From NCBI RefSeq assembly GCF_034497705.1, contig NZ_JAXRUV010000007.1, forward strand, positions 1 to 64,000: DNA of 64,000 nt, in the 5' to 3' direction. Below are positions 7,975 to 16,335 of the stretch, in pieces. This stretch comes from Marinococcus luteus_A. Its GTDB lineage: Bacteria > Bacillota > Bacilli > Bacillales > Marinococcaceae. Numbering within the stretch: position 1 is the stretch's first letter; each line of letters opens with the position of its first letter. Under the pieces are notes generated by a model. The model was not told the DNA's origin and ran no database searches. It was given only the letters and a program-made list of their open reading frames with translations. Position numbers and translations under genes: made by a program.

Positions 7975-8616
7975 TTATGCGCGTTCACCAACGACAGCAA
8001 AGCGCTGGTTGTCATGAGCCGCTGTTTCCATTTCATCGACAACTGCCACCGCGTAGTCCGCATAGCTGATATAGCTTTCTTCGTCGCTGTTAAGCGGCAG
8101 TACGTCCTGGGAGGTGGAATAAGATCCTGTGCGCTTGCCCTCTGCGTCAAAATTTACAGCCGGACTGATAAATGTCCACCGTATGCCGTTTGTCTGCTGA
8201 AGGTCCTGTAAATTCCGGCTCTGCCCGTTAGCGGTGGGCTTTACCGCCTCGGGGAATTCCGGCATTTCCACGACTCGGGTGGTTTTTCCGTTATCGGTAA
8301 ACAGGCTGCCGGCGCCGCCTACAACGATGAGGCGGGGGACTGCAGCTTCCTGAATAATAGAAATGAGGTGCCGTCCGGCTTCTACATGTGCTTCTTCTTC
8401 GCCCAGCCCGGCCCCAAACGCATTCACCACCACGTCAAAGTCCGATACGTCTGAAGCAGTTAAAGAAAAAAGGTCTTTTTCTTTTATATCAGCGCTGCTG
8501 TCAGAAAGCTTCGAAGCGTCCCGGACGATCGCTGTCGCCTCTATGCCCCGGGCTTCTGCTTCTTTTAAAATACGTCTGCCCGCTTTTCCGGAAGCTCCGA
8601 TAATGCCTGCTTTCAT
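7975..8616 (-). CDS. NAD(P)-binding oxidoreductase, YwnB-like
   Basis: An atypical short-chain dehydrogenase of 213 residues. The N-terminal GASGKAGRRI loop binds NAD(P), and RLIVVGGAGSLF is the beta5 region typical of NmrA/YwnB-like proteins. Substrate unknown. It follows the Rrf2 regulator gene by 57 bases on the same strand; B. subtilis has the same arrangement ywnA-ywnB, so control by the neighbour is likely (inference). Confidence 0.8.
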   Translation of the reverse strand: MKAGIIGASGKAGRRILKEAEARGIEATAIVRDASKLSDSSADIKEKDLFSLTASDVSDFDVVVNAFGAGLGEEEAHVEAGRHLISIIQEAAVPRLIVVGGAGSLFTDNGKTTRVVEMPEFPEAVKPTANGQSRNLQDLQQTNGIRWTFISPAVNFDAEGKRTGSYSTSQDVLPLNSDEESYISYADYAVAVVDEMETAAHDNQRFAVVGERA

Positions 8617-8673
8617 ACCTTAATCACACCTTTGTTTATAGTTTATACAGATGCATAAATGAGTAGAAAATCT

Positions 8674-9084
8674 TTATACAAAGAGATGAGACGTTACGTC
8701 CGCCAGGCTCTGCTTCTCCAGCTCGGCTTCCATAGCATTCTGTGCACGCTTAAAGGATTCGTCGAGAGTGCTTTGAATATTTCGTCCGACAGGACAGTCA
8801 GGGTTTGGACTGCTGTGGGTGGAAAACAGCAGGTCGTCCTGCTGAACCGCCCGGTAAATATCAAGGAGCGTAATATCTTCCGGCGCCTTGGTGATTAAAG
8901 CACCGGAGATGCCGGCCTTCGTCTGCAGCAGGCCTGCCTGCTTTAGCATACTTGAAATCCTGCGGATAACGACAGGATTTGTATTGACACTTGCTGCCAT
9001 ATAACTGGAGCTGAGTCTTCGCTCCGGCTCACTTGCAAGCAGCGAAAGAATATGAACAGCGACAGAGAATCGTGTATTTATCAT
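8674..9084 (-). CDS. Rrf2-family regulator, YwnA-like
   Basis: A 136-residue DNA-binding protein. MINTRFSVAVHILSLLA opens the winged helix, and SSYMAASVNTNPVVIRRI is the recognition region. Only one Cys is seen, in PDCPVG, so it cannot hold the three-Cys iron-sulfur site of IscR; YwnA-type proteins have the same DCPVG segment. It probably represses itself and the following NAD(P)-binding gene in response to a thiol-reactive or electrophile signal (inference). Confidence 0.82.
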   Translation of the reverse strand: MINTRFSVAVHILSLLASEPERRLSSSYMAASVNTNPVVIRRISSMLKQAGLLQTKAGISGALITKAPEDITLLDIYRAVQQDDLLFSTHSSPNPDCPVGRNIQSTLDESFKRAQNAMEAELEKQSLADVTSHLFV

Positions 9085-9285
9085 TGTTGTTGATCACCAC
9101 CTGTAACTTAATGGTTTCAAAACGATCATAGAATATCCGCTTATAAAAGTTCAGTACCATTTCTTATTTCGGCTCCTCGGCTTCGAAATTGAACGACGTT
9201 AGCCAAGTGCTTTTAACTATACCCATTTTCATCAATAATAGAACCAGAAATTGAGATGGGTCGGTTCTCCTGAAAGGAGCAGTGT

Positions 9286-10167
9286 TCAGTGCTCAGCGTT
9301 TTCCGGTTCTACGTGCACGTGGACGTCATGTACACCGTGCTGCTCGATTAGAGCGTATTCGACTTTTGTAGCTGTGTTGTGTGCTTCCTGGATATCGAGT
9401 GAAGGATCCACAAGAATGGTAATATCCACCACAGTGTTGTTGCCGTAATTTCTTGCTTTAATATTCCGGACTTTCTGCACGTCGTACAGTTTGGAAATTG
9501 TTTCCCGGTAATCTTCAATTTTATTTTCATCGAACCCGTCGGTGAGCTGCAGGGCAGCGCCACGGAAAACATCCCAGCCTGTTTTAATAATTAATAAGCC
9601 CACAAGAGCAGCGGTCAGTGGATCGAGCCAATACAGCTGAAACTGAGCACCAATAATACCGATAACTGTGCCGATACTCACCATGGCATCGCTCCAATTA
9701 TCCTTAGCTGCAGCCATAATAGAGGGACTGTTAATTTTCTTGGATAAATTTTTGTTGTAGGTGTATACGCCGAACATACAGACGGCGGCAAAAGCGCCGA
9801 CAAATGCAGAAATTAAGCCAGGAGGTTCGGACGGTCCGGCCAGAATAGATTGCACCGCGCTCACAAATACCTGAAGACCGACAGCAAGCATAATAAAAGA
9901 AGTAAACAAAGAAGCCACCATTTCTGCCTTCCAGTGGCCGTAAGGATGGTCGGCGTCCGGCGGCTTCTGGGAATAGCGGAGGCCGAACAAAACAGCGATC
10001 GAAGCGATGGTGTCTGTTAAATTATTTAAACCGTCGGCACGTAGAGCCGCAGAATTAGCCAGCTGGCCGACTGTGAGCTTTAAAGCAGATAAAAATAAAT
10101 AAGCGAAGATGCTGATGATAGCTCCCCGCTCTCCTCGTTTTAAGTTGCGAATACGTTCATCATTCAT
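9286..10167 (-). CDS. cation diffusion facilitator efflux transporter
   Basis: A CDF protein of 293 residues that exchanges divalent metal ions for protons across the membrane. Six helices are followed by a cytoplasmic C-terminal domain ending HGVHDVHVHVEPE. The helix 2 motif ALRADGLNNLTDT and helix 5 region with DNWSDA supply metal ligands; DHPYGHWKAE is the conserved loop. The second ligand pattern (DNWSDA) resembles manganese exporters such as MneP, but metal choice is not certain. ATG 10167 has AAGGAG ten bases upstream; an extended TTG start has no site. Confidence 0.85.
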   Translation of the reverse strand: MNDERIRNLKRGERGAIISIFAYLFLSALKLTVGQLANSAALRADGLNNLTDTIASIAVLFGLRYSQKPPDADHPYGHWKAEMVASLFTSFIMLAVGLQVFVSAVQSILAGPSEPPGLISAFVGAFAAVCMFGVYTYNKNLSKKINSPSIMAAAKDNWSDAMVSIGTVIGIIGAQFQLYWLDPLTAALVGLLIIKTGWDVFRGAALQLTDGFDENKIEDYRETISKLYDVQKVRNIKARNYGNNTVVDITILVDPSLDIQEAHNTATKVEYALIEQHGVHDVHVHVEPENAEH

Positions 10168-10469
10168 ATGGCCGGTCTCCTTGCGCAATTGATCGATCTA
10201 TAGAGTAGCAGGAAAGCTGCCATTGAGTCTACAGCAACGTTTTTCTACAAAGGTATAAAAATGACTAAAGGGAAAAAAAGTTGCTTGATAGCAAAATACG
10301 TAATAATGTATAAAGTATAAGCTTTTTGTTCCCAATAGTCTGTAATATTTGTTATACTAAACCCATCAACCAGTTATATAACAATGAACCATTCGTTATG
10401 CTTAGGTGAACTATGTGAAGAACCTATTAGCAGTAACGGGTGGCATCAGCTATCAAGGAGGCCAATAGA
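10168..10469. other. intergenic region with an extended -10 promoter
   Basis: No gene seen. TGTTATACT at 10350-10358 forms an extended -10 element facing the hypothetical gene at 10470, with no good -35. The rest is AT-rich. Confidence 0.4.
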
Positions 10470-10724
10470 ATGGTTGAAAGAAATGCAGATGTGGAAGAAT
10501 TTTTAAATTCGCTCCCGGAACAGCAGAGTTCGATATTCCGCTACATGCGAGATGAGTATGAAGCATTGGCAGAGCGGGGGGAGCGGTTCGACGAAGCTAA
10601 GAATGACGAACATGTAGAAATTCTGGCCAGTAAAAAATTCGACGTCTCTCCTTTAGAAGCTGGGAACATTTACGCGACGGTAGAATCGCGTATTAATGCT
10701 TTTGAAGCCCTGCGTTCTTCGTAA
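10470..10724 (+). CDS. hypothetical acidic protein
   Basis: 84 residues, largely helical and acidic, without membrane segments or Cys. Start chosen at 10470 because AAGGAGG lies eight bases before it. A strong terminator follows. I do not recognise the family and assign no function. Confidence 0.6.
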   Translation: MVERNADVEEFLNSLPEQQSSIFRYMRDEYEALAERGERFDEAKNDEHVEILASKKFDVSPLEAGNIYATVESRINAFEALRSS

Positions 10725-10747
10725 AAAACTCTAATAGACCAACGACG

Positions 10748-10777
10748 AAAAAACCTGCTGGCTCAGCAGGTTTTTTG
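10748..10777 (+). terminator. terminator
   Basis: AACCTGCTG-GCT-CAGCAGGTT followed by a T-run. Confidence 0.9.
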
Positions 10778-10854
10778 TGCAGCGAAGCTGGAAAAAGAGT
10801 GATTTGGTTTAAATAATTCTTCGCACTGATAGGTTCGCCGTTCAGAAATAGCTG

Positions 10855-10882
10855 TTAAGAAGAGCGATCTTTCTGATACAAT
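10855..10882 (+). promoter_or_regulatory. probable SigA promoter of the DUF218 gene
   Basis: TTAAGA and TACAAT separated by 16 bases, about 40 bases before the start codon. Confidence 0.45.
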
Positions 10883-10919
10883 ATACCCGTAGCTTTCATT
10901 AGAGGCGGAGGAACAAGGC

Positions 10920-11492
10920 ATGAAAACGATCTTTTACAGTCTGCTTTTTGTTATAGGGGCAGCTTTACTAATCAACGCGTCATTTTTTGCACTTCCGCAA
11001 AAAACCGTAGCATCTCTTTTGACACACCAGGATGAACCGAAAAACGCAGACGTTATCATTGCTCTCAGCGGCGATTTTGAACGTTTAAATACGGTGGCCG
11101 ATCTAATAGAAGAAGACTATGCGGATAAAGTGATCTTAACCAATGGAGAAGATGGCAGCTTTAATGAAAACCTGGCTGTGCGGGCAGGAATACCTGAAGA
11201 AGCAATTATTATGGAAAATCAGGCAGTCAGCACTCATGAAAATGCTGTTTATTCAAAAGAGCTTATGCAGGATCGGAATTTTGATTCTGCCCTGGTAGTA
11301 ACGAGTGACTACCATATGAAACGGACCAAAATCCAATTTGATGATGTAATGGTGGATACGGGTATTACTCTGGATTACGTGCCTCATGTGCATGCGGAGG
11401 AAGCCTGGGGCCCCAAGCACTTACAGCTTTGGAAGGAATTTTATAAACTGACCGGTACTATAGGGATCGAATCGTGGGACCGTATGTCATAA
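10920..11492 (+). CDS. YdcF/SanA-like DUF218 protein
   Basis: 190 residues with an N-terminal hydrophobic anchor (about 4-25) and a DUF218 domain: ADVIIALSGDFERL, KVILTNGEDG, VSTHENAVYSKELM and ALVVTSDYHMKRT are the conserved blocks. Members (SanA, ElyC) influence envelope integrity and vancomycin or osmotic tolerance in other bacteria, with poorly known chemistry. AGGCGGAGG precedes the ATG; single gene with terminator. Confidence 0.85.
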   Translation: MKTIFYSLLFVIGAALLINASFFALPQKTVASLLTHQDEPKNADVIIALSGDFERLNTVADLIEEDYADKVILTNGEDGSFNENLAVRAGIPEEAIIMENQAVSTHENAVYSKELMQDRNFDSALVVTSDYHMKRTKIQFDDVMVDTGITLDYVPHVHAEEAWGPKHLQLWKEFYKLTGTIGIESWDRMS

Positions 11493-11524
11493 AAAAACGA
11501 GCAGAGAGTATCTGCTCGTTTTTA
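11491..11524 (+). terminator. convergent terminator
   Basis: AAACGAGCAGA / TCTGCTCGTTTTTATT, serving the DUF218 gene and possibly fdhA from the other side. Confidence 0.85.
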
Positions 11525-11529
11525 TTTGC

Positions 11530-12744
11530 TTAAGATCGGACAGAGCCGTGAGGGTCAATAACGAATTTCTTCGCCGCCCCTTTGTCAAAGTCCTGGTAGC
11601 CTTTAGGGGCGTCGTCCAATGAAATCAGTGTAGCGTTTACAGCTTTGGCAATCTGCGCTTTATCGCTTAGAATCAATTTTAGCAGATTGCGATGGTATTT
11701 CATAACCGGTGTCTGTCCGGTAACGAACGTATGGGCTTTCGCCCAGCCTAAACCGATACGAATTTTCAGGGAGCCCTGCTTGGCGTCTTCATCGGAAGCG
11801 CCAGGGTCTTCGGTCACGTAAAGCCCCGGAATACCCAGCTGTCCGCCGGCTTCTGTAACCGTCATGATCGAATTCAGCACGGTGGCTGGAGCTTCTTTTG
11901 CGTCGGGTCCGTGGCCGGATGCTTCAAAACCGACGGCGTCAACGGCGCAGTCTACTTCTGGTATACCGAGGATTTGCTCAATTTGTTCACCTAGACTGTC
12001 ATGCTTTGTTAAGTTTACAGTTTCGCAGCCGAAGCTTTCTGCCTGCTTCAGGCGCTGTTCATTAAGGTCACCGACAATAACAACGGAGGCACCGAGAAGC
12101 TGTGCTGAGTGCGCGGCTGCAAGTCCTACAGGTCCTGCACCGGCGACATATACAGTCGAACCGGGACGTACACCTGCAGAAGCAGCTCCGTGGAAGCCGG
12201 TTGGGAAAATATCTGAAAGCATGGTCAGATCCATGATTTTTTCCATCGCCTGCTCTTTATCCGGGAAGGCAAGCAGCTGAAAGTCTGCATAAGGGACCAT
12301 AACGTATTCAGACTGACCGCCTACCCAGCCGCCCATGTCTACATAACCATAAGCGCCGCCCGGCCGCTCAGGGTTTACGTTCAAACATATATGAGTTTTC
12401 TGTTCTTTACATAATTTACATCTGCCGCACGCTACGTTAAATGGTACAGAGACAAGATCACCTTTTTTAATAAATTCTACGTCGCGTCCCACTTCCACTA
12501 CTTCCCCTGTAATTTCATGCCCAAGAGCCAGTCCTTTAGGAGCCGTTGTACGGCCGCGCACCATGTGCTGGTCGCTTCCGCAAATATTTGTCGTCACAAT
12601 CTTAAGAATGACACCGTGTTCACATTTCCGTCCTGCGTTGGACGGCGGGACCCCAGGGCCTTCGTGAAGTACTAAATCAGGATAGCCAATGTCTTGAATT
12701 TCAACGTGCCCAGCGCCTTGATAAACCACTGCTTTGTTGCTCAT
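11530..12744 (-). CDS. fdhA: zinc-dependent formaldehyde dehydrogenase (glutathione-independent)
   Basis: Oxidises formaldehyde to formate with NAD+, without glutathione. The 404-residue medium-chain dehydrogenase has the catalytic-zinc segment NICGSDQHMVRGRTTAP, the GHEITGEVVEVG motif, a structural-zinc loop CGRCKLCKEQKTHIC and the Rossmann loop GAGPVGLAAA. It matches Pseudomonas-type FdhA in length and in the specific TAPKGLALGHE region. The ATG at 12744 is preceded by GAGGAGG; a longer open frame to 12912 would cross the divergent promoter and is rejected. It is divergent from an HxlR-type regulator, whose B. subtilis relative senses formaldehyde. Confidence 0.9.
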   Translation of the reverse strand: MSNKAVVYQGAGHVEIQDIGYPDLVLHEGPGVPPSNAGRKCEHGVILKIVTTNICGSDQHMVRGRTTAPKGLALGHEITGEVVEVGRDVEFIKKGDLVSVPFNVACGRCKLCKEQKTHICLNVNPERPGGAYGYVDMGGWVGGQSEYVMVPYADFQLLAFPDKEQAMEKIMDLTMLSDIFPTGFHGAASAGVRPGSTVYVAGAGPVGLAAAHSAQLLGASVVIVGDLNEQRLKQAESFGCETVNLTKHDSLGEQIEQILGIPEVDCAVDAVGFEASGHGPDAKEAPATVLNSIMTVTEAGGQLGIPGLYVTEDPGASDEDAKQGSLKIRIGLGWAKAHTFVTGQTPVMKYHRNLLKLILSDKAQIAKAVNATLISLDDAPKGYQDFDKGAAKKFVIDPHGSVRS

Positions 12745-12813
12745 CCTTTGATTCCTCCTCATAGTAGTGAAGTAGGAGCGCTTACGCCCTACCCCCAGTG
12801 TATTTGATAAACT

Positions 12814-12856
12814 AGCGGTAAGGAAGAACGCACTTTCTTGTTTGTTGCTTTCCGCT
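12814..12856. promoter_or_regulatory. candidate operator for the HxlR-type regulator
   Basis: Imperfect inverted repeat AGCGGTAAGGAA (12814-12825) and TTGCTTTCCGCT (12845-12856), arms centred 31 bases apart, about three helical turns. It lies in the 146-base divergent region between fdhA and the regulator gene. Confidence 0.4.
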
Positions 12857-12890
12857 ATGATAGTATGTATAAAAAAGGGAGCGCTTTCAT

Positions 12891-13217
12891 ATGATGGATC
12901 CATTTCAGGCACATTGCAAGATGGAAGTGACGCTGGCTGTAATTAGTGGCAAATGGAAAGCAGACATTGTTCAGATACTATCCGATGGTACTCCCCGAAG
13001 ATACGGTTTTTTTCAAAAAAATCTTCCTGAAGTCACTCCGAAAATATTGACTAATCAGCTGCGTGAGCTTGAAAATGCGGGCATTTTGACCCGTGTCATT
13101 TATCCAGAGGTGCCGGTGCGAGTGGAATATCAGCTTACGGAAGCCGGAACAGGTCTTCTCCCGATTTTAGAAGCAATGGAGAGATGGGCTCAAAGCTATA
13201 CAAAAAAATTTCAGTAA
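12891..13217 (+). CDS. HxlR-family regulator, probable formaldehyde sensor
   Basis: A 108-residue winged-helix protein. GKWKADIVQIL, TPKILTNQLRELE and VRVEYQLTEAG mark the HxlR family. B. subtilis HxlR senses formaldehyde through an N-terminal Cys that crosslinks to a Lys two residues later. The Cys is kept here (C9), but Lys is the next residue and Met occupies the +2 site. Its divergent position next to formaldehyde dehydrogenase supports the same signal. Start ATG 12891 with GGGAG nine bases upstream; a second ATG follows directly. Confidence 0.85.
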   Translation: MMDPFQAHCKMEVTLAVISGKWKADIVQILSDGTPRRYGFFQKNLPEVTPKILTNQLRELENAGILTRVIYPEVPVRVEYQLTEAGTGLLPILEAMERWAQSYTKKFQ

Positions 13218-13304
13218 ATCGGTTGTAAAATACAGATTGGCATCCCCTTTTATATATAGAAGCCGCAATATACCGGCTGACTATATGAAAAAGGGGATGT
13301 TGTA

Positions 13305-14231
13305 ATGTTTCAGCAGCTGCCACAGCTCGTCGACGTCAGGAGAAGCGTGAAAAGAAATGGTTCTTACCAGAAGCGGTCGCTATCACAGATTACAGGAATT
13401 GCAAGACACCATTCAGCAACCACAAGTGGCGATGCTTTTTCCTTCGCCAATTATCATGTGGATTCTCTCGGCTGGCCAAGCGTTGGTTATCATTTTGTCA
13501 TTACCAGAGACGGGACAATTCAATGGGCCAATGGAATCGACCGGATTTCATATCATGTGGGAAACAACAATACGCCGTTAATAGGTGTCTGCCTGGTGGG
13601 AAGCGGTTCGTTTACCGAGGCCCAGGAGCGTTCGTTTTTTGATCTTCAGGCAGCACTTCGGGGGACAGAAGGAGTTGGTGTTTCCATTAGTGGGGTGAAA
13701 GGGCACCGGGAATATCCCGGCCACTCCTCAAACACGTGCCCGGGCATTGATATGGATAGTGTGAGAGAAGCGGTGCGTGAGGGCCATCCGGTAGGAGAAA
13801 ACTTAACTCCGACGCTTCGTCCCGGGGACAACGGTCCGGCAGTGGCGCGGATGCAGCAGATGCTGCTTGATGCAGGAGAAAAACTGCCGCTGTACGGCAC
13901 AGACGGAGATTTTGGAGATGAAACAGAAAAGGCGGTCCGTTCCTTCCAGGAGTCGCAGCGCTTAACAGTGGACGGCATCGTTGGCCCGAATACATGGGAG
14001 GCTCTCGAAAACTCTGCTGTTAAAGGAAACCTTGCGGTAGTCCTTGCCGAATTGCTGAATGTACGCTCCCGCCCATCTTTTGATGCTGACGCATTAGCGG
14101 GAACGGTCAGTCAAGGAGAGGCATTCACCATTATGGAAAAAGTGAATGTGGACGGCAGCAGTACTGGAATGTTTCAGCTGAAATCAGGTCTTTATATTAC
14201 TGCTCATCCAGGCTATGTACAGGTGAAGTAA
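13305..14231 (+). CDS. N-acetylmuramoyl-L-alanine amidase, endolysin-like
   Basis: 308 residues in three domains: Amidase_2/PGRP (about 25-155), PG_binding_1 (about 172-234) and a C-terminal SH3-type domain (about 243-307). Zinc ligands are visible as H35/H36 in ARHHSA, H134 in GHREYPG and C145 in NTCPG; Y62 lies in GYHFVI. It would cleave the bond between MurNAc and the stem peptide. There is no signal peptide, as in phage endolysins, and no holin or phage gene is near. AAGGGG precedes the ATG. Confidence 0.88.
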   Translation: MFQQLPQLVDVRRSVKRNGSYQKRSLSQITGIARHHSATTSGDAFSFANYHVDSLGWPSVGYHFVITRDGTIQWANGIDRISYHVGNNNTPLIGVCLVGSGSFTEAQERSFFDLQAALRGTEGVGVSISGVKGHREYPGHSSNTCPGIDMDSVREAVREGHPVGENLTPTLRPGDNGPAVARMQQMLLDAGEKLPLYGTDGDFGDETEKAVRSFQESQRLTVDGIVGPNTWEALENSAVKGNLAVVLAELLNVRSRPSFDADALAGTVSQGEAFTIMEKVNVDGSSTGMFQLKSGLYITAHPGYVQVK

Positions 14232-14413
14232 AAATGTTTGGGAGGTGGGTGCCATAGAGCATCCATCTTTTTTCCTGTTTTTTTATTTTTTATAATATTT
14301 ATCCAAACAAATAACTTTTATCTATATAATGGGCATTATGCGGCGATAAAAAAACAGAATATTCCGATCAAATTTTAACACCGCATGCATTTTTAGTTGA
14401 AAGGAGTGCCACC

Positions 14414-15841
14414 ATGCCAAGAAGGAAAAAAATCGGGCTGATTCTGGGACCGGCTTTATTTGCTTTATTGTTTTTCATCCCATCGCTTACCGGTCTTGAA
14501 AGCGAACCGAGAGCCGTACTTGCCGTGACAGTGTGGGTAGCTTCCTGGTGGATTACGGAAGCCCTGCCAATACCGGCTACTTCTCTTTTGCCTATATTTC
14601 TGCTGCCAATCACAGGAGGGGCGGATGAAGAAACGGCCACCATGGCATACGCCGATCCCATAGTTTTCATGTATATGGGTGGTTTCACCATTGCCCTTGC
14701 GATTGAAAAATGGAACTTACATAAACGGATTGCGATGACAATTATTTCGTTTGTCGGTACTGGGAGTCAGCGCATTGTGCTGGGCGTTATAATGGCGACT
14801 GCCCTGCTTTCCATGTGGATTTCAAATGCTGCGACAGCATTGATGATGCTGCCGATTGCGCTAGCGTTAATTAAAGAAGTAAAGGATAAAGATTTCTTTG
14901 ATGAAGTCTCCTTGAACCGTTTTGCTAAGGGGTTGCTGCTTTCAGTGGCTTATGCGGCTTCTATCGGCGGGCTGGCGACATTGATAGGGTCAGTGCCCAA
15001 TGCTGCTTTTGCGGCTGTAGCTTCTTCCAATCTGGATCGTACGGTTACTTTTGCAGAATGGTTTTTATTTGGTTTCCCTTTAACGGTTATTCTACTGACC
15101 GGCCTTTACTTTTATTTAACGAAAATACAATTCCGTGTGACAGCGCAAAAGGATATTTCATCTGATTTTGCAAGAAATCAGTTGAAAGAGCTGGGTCCGA
15201 TGTCCTTTGAGGAAAAATCCGTTCTGACAATCTTTACAATTGTCGGTTTTCTTTGGATTACAAGCGGATTTATTCCGGAAGCCTATCGTCTTTCCGACAC
15301 TTCAATCTCCATTATTGGAGCCACTTCAATGTTTTTGCTTCCAGCCAAACAAGAGAAAGGCGGACTCATGGTATGGCAGGATATGAAAGAGCTCCCCTGG
15401 GGGCTGCTCCTGCTTTTCGGAGGAGGCTTGTCCCTCGCAGCTGCATTTGAATCTTCGAATTTAACAGGATGGTTTGGGGAGCTTTTGGGGGGCCTTGAAG
15501 TGCTTCCTTTTGTCTTAATTTTAATAGTACTTGCTGCCATTGTGTTATTTATGACAGAAATCATGTCCAATACGGCCGTGTCGAATATGCTGATGCCGAT
15601 AAGCATCGGTCTTGCGATGGGAATTGGGGTGGATCCTTATGCGATCATGGGGATCGTGGCTCTCACTGCCAGCTGTGCCTTCATGCTTCCCATATCGACT
15701 CCGCCCAACGCTGCGGTTTTCAGCTCAGATTATTTAACTATCGATGATATGGTCAAGGCCGGGTTTTGGATGAACATTGTAGCTATTTTCGTCATCGTAG
15801 CGTTTGTTTATTTCTGGCAGCCGGTCGTATTGAATTATTAA
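14414..15841 (+). CDS. SLC13/DASS sodium-coupled anion symporter
   Basis: A 475-residue membrane protein with about 11-12 helices that imports dicarboxylates or sulfate with sodium. Each half has the family's Ser-Asn-X motif: SNAATALMMLPI near residue 135 and SNTAVSNMLMPI near residue 390. EALPIPATSLLP in the first half and PISTPPNAAVF near the end are also typical. Similar proteins carry C4-dicarboxylates, but the ion is not resolved. Likely cotranscribed with the small membrane gene 20 bases downstream. Confidence 0.88.
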   Translation: MPRRKKIGLILGPALFALLFFIPSLTGLESEPRAVLAVTVWVASWWITEALPIPATSLLPIFLLPITGGADEETATMAYADPIVFMYMGGFTIALAIEKWNLHKRIAMTIISFVGTGSQRIVLGVIMATALLSMWISNAATALMMLPIALALIKEVKDKDFFDEVSLNRFAKGLLLSVAYAASIGGLATLIGSVPNAAFAAVASSNLDRTVTFAEWFLFGFPLTVILLTGLYFYLTKIQFRVTAQKDISSDFARNQLKELGPMSFEEKSVLTIFTIVGFLWITSGFIPEAYRLSDTSISIIGATSMFLLPAKQEKGGLMVWQDMKELPWGLLLLFGGGLSLAAAFESSNLTGWFGELLGGLEVLPFVLILIVLAAIVLFMTEIMSNTAVSNMLMPISIGLAMGIGVDPYAIMGIVALTASCAFMLPISTPPNAAVFSSDYLTIDDMVKAGFWMNIVAIFVIVAFVYFWQPVVLNY

Positions 15842-15861
15842 TCGGCTGGGAAGGTTATTTT

Positions 15862-16251
15862 ATGTACATCTATGATAAGAGTACTATAGAATTGCTGTTT
15901 CCGTTTGCACTTATATTGATTGTTTGGTTCATACTTGATGGAGTGCTGCGGCGTAGAACAAAATTGCCCTATATAAACAAACCAAAGCGCCGGAGAAGTA
16001 AATCAGTATTTATAGCAGAGAAGCTTCTGGAATGGACAGGAACGGCGTTTGTATTATTTTTTACCATTAGCTCCGGAGATTTTCTAATATGGCACTTGCT
16101 TTTTCTCGGGATGCCTTTAGCTTTAGTGCAACTAATTCAGGGGATGGAGCAGCGGGAAAATGTACCGGAATCGAAAGCCCACTGGCATTCATTTTTGGGA
16201 GCAGTATTTACTGCAGCTCTGATTTCCCGGGCGCTTGTTTTCCTTTACTAA
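15862..16251 (+). CDS. small membrane protein, DUF4181-like
   Basis: 129 residues with three to four hydrophobic segments and a basic stretch KPKRRRSKS after the first. It resembles the DUF4181 group of Bacillus membrane proteins, but the match is by general layout only. Start at 15862 with GGGAAGG upstream; a longer frame overlapping the symporter is ignored. Confidence 0.6.
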   Translation: MYIYDKSTIELLFPFALILIVWFILDGVLRRRTKLPYINKPKRRRSKSVFIAEKLLEWTGTAFVLFFTISSGDFLIWHLLFLGMPLALVQLIQGMEQRENVPESKAHWHSFLGAVFTAALISRALVFLY

Positions 16252-16280
16252 CTTCTAAAAGGCCAATATGCAGTTCAATT

Positions 16281-16322
16281 AAAAAACCGCCCTCTGCAAA
16301 CAGGCAGAGAGGCGGTTACTTA
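16281..16322 (+). terminator. convergent terminator
   Basis: Arms AACCGCC-CTCTGC and GCAGAG-GGCGGTT with a short loop, between convergent genes. Confidence 0.8.
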
Positions 16323-16335
16323 AAATATGAAGGTA

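Noticed and set aside
12745..12912. N-terminal extension of the formaldehyde dehydrogenase frame
   Set aside because: It crosses the divergent promoter region and the regulator start; GAGGAGG points to ATG 12744.
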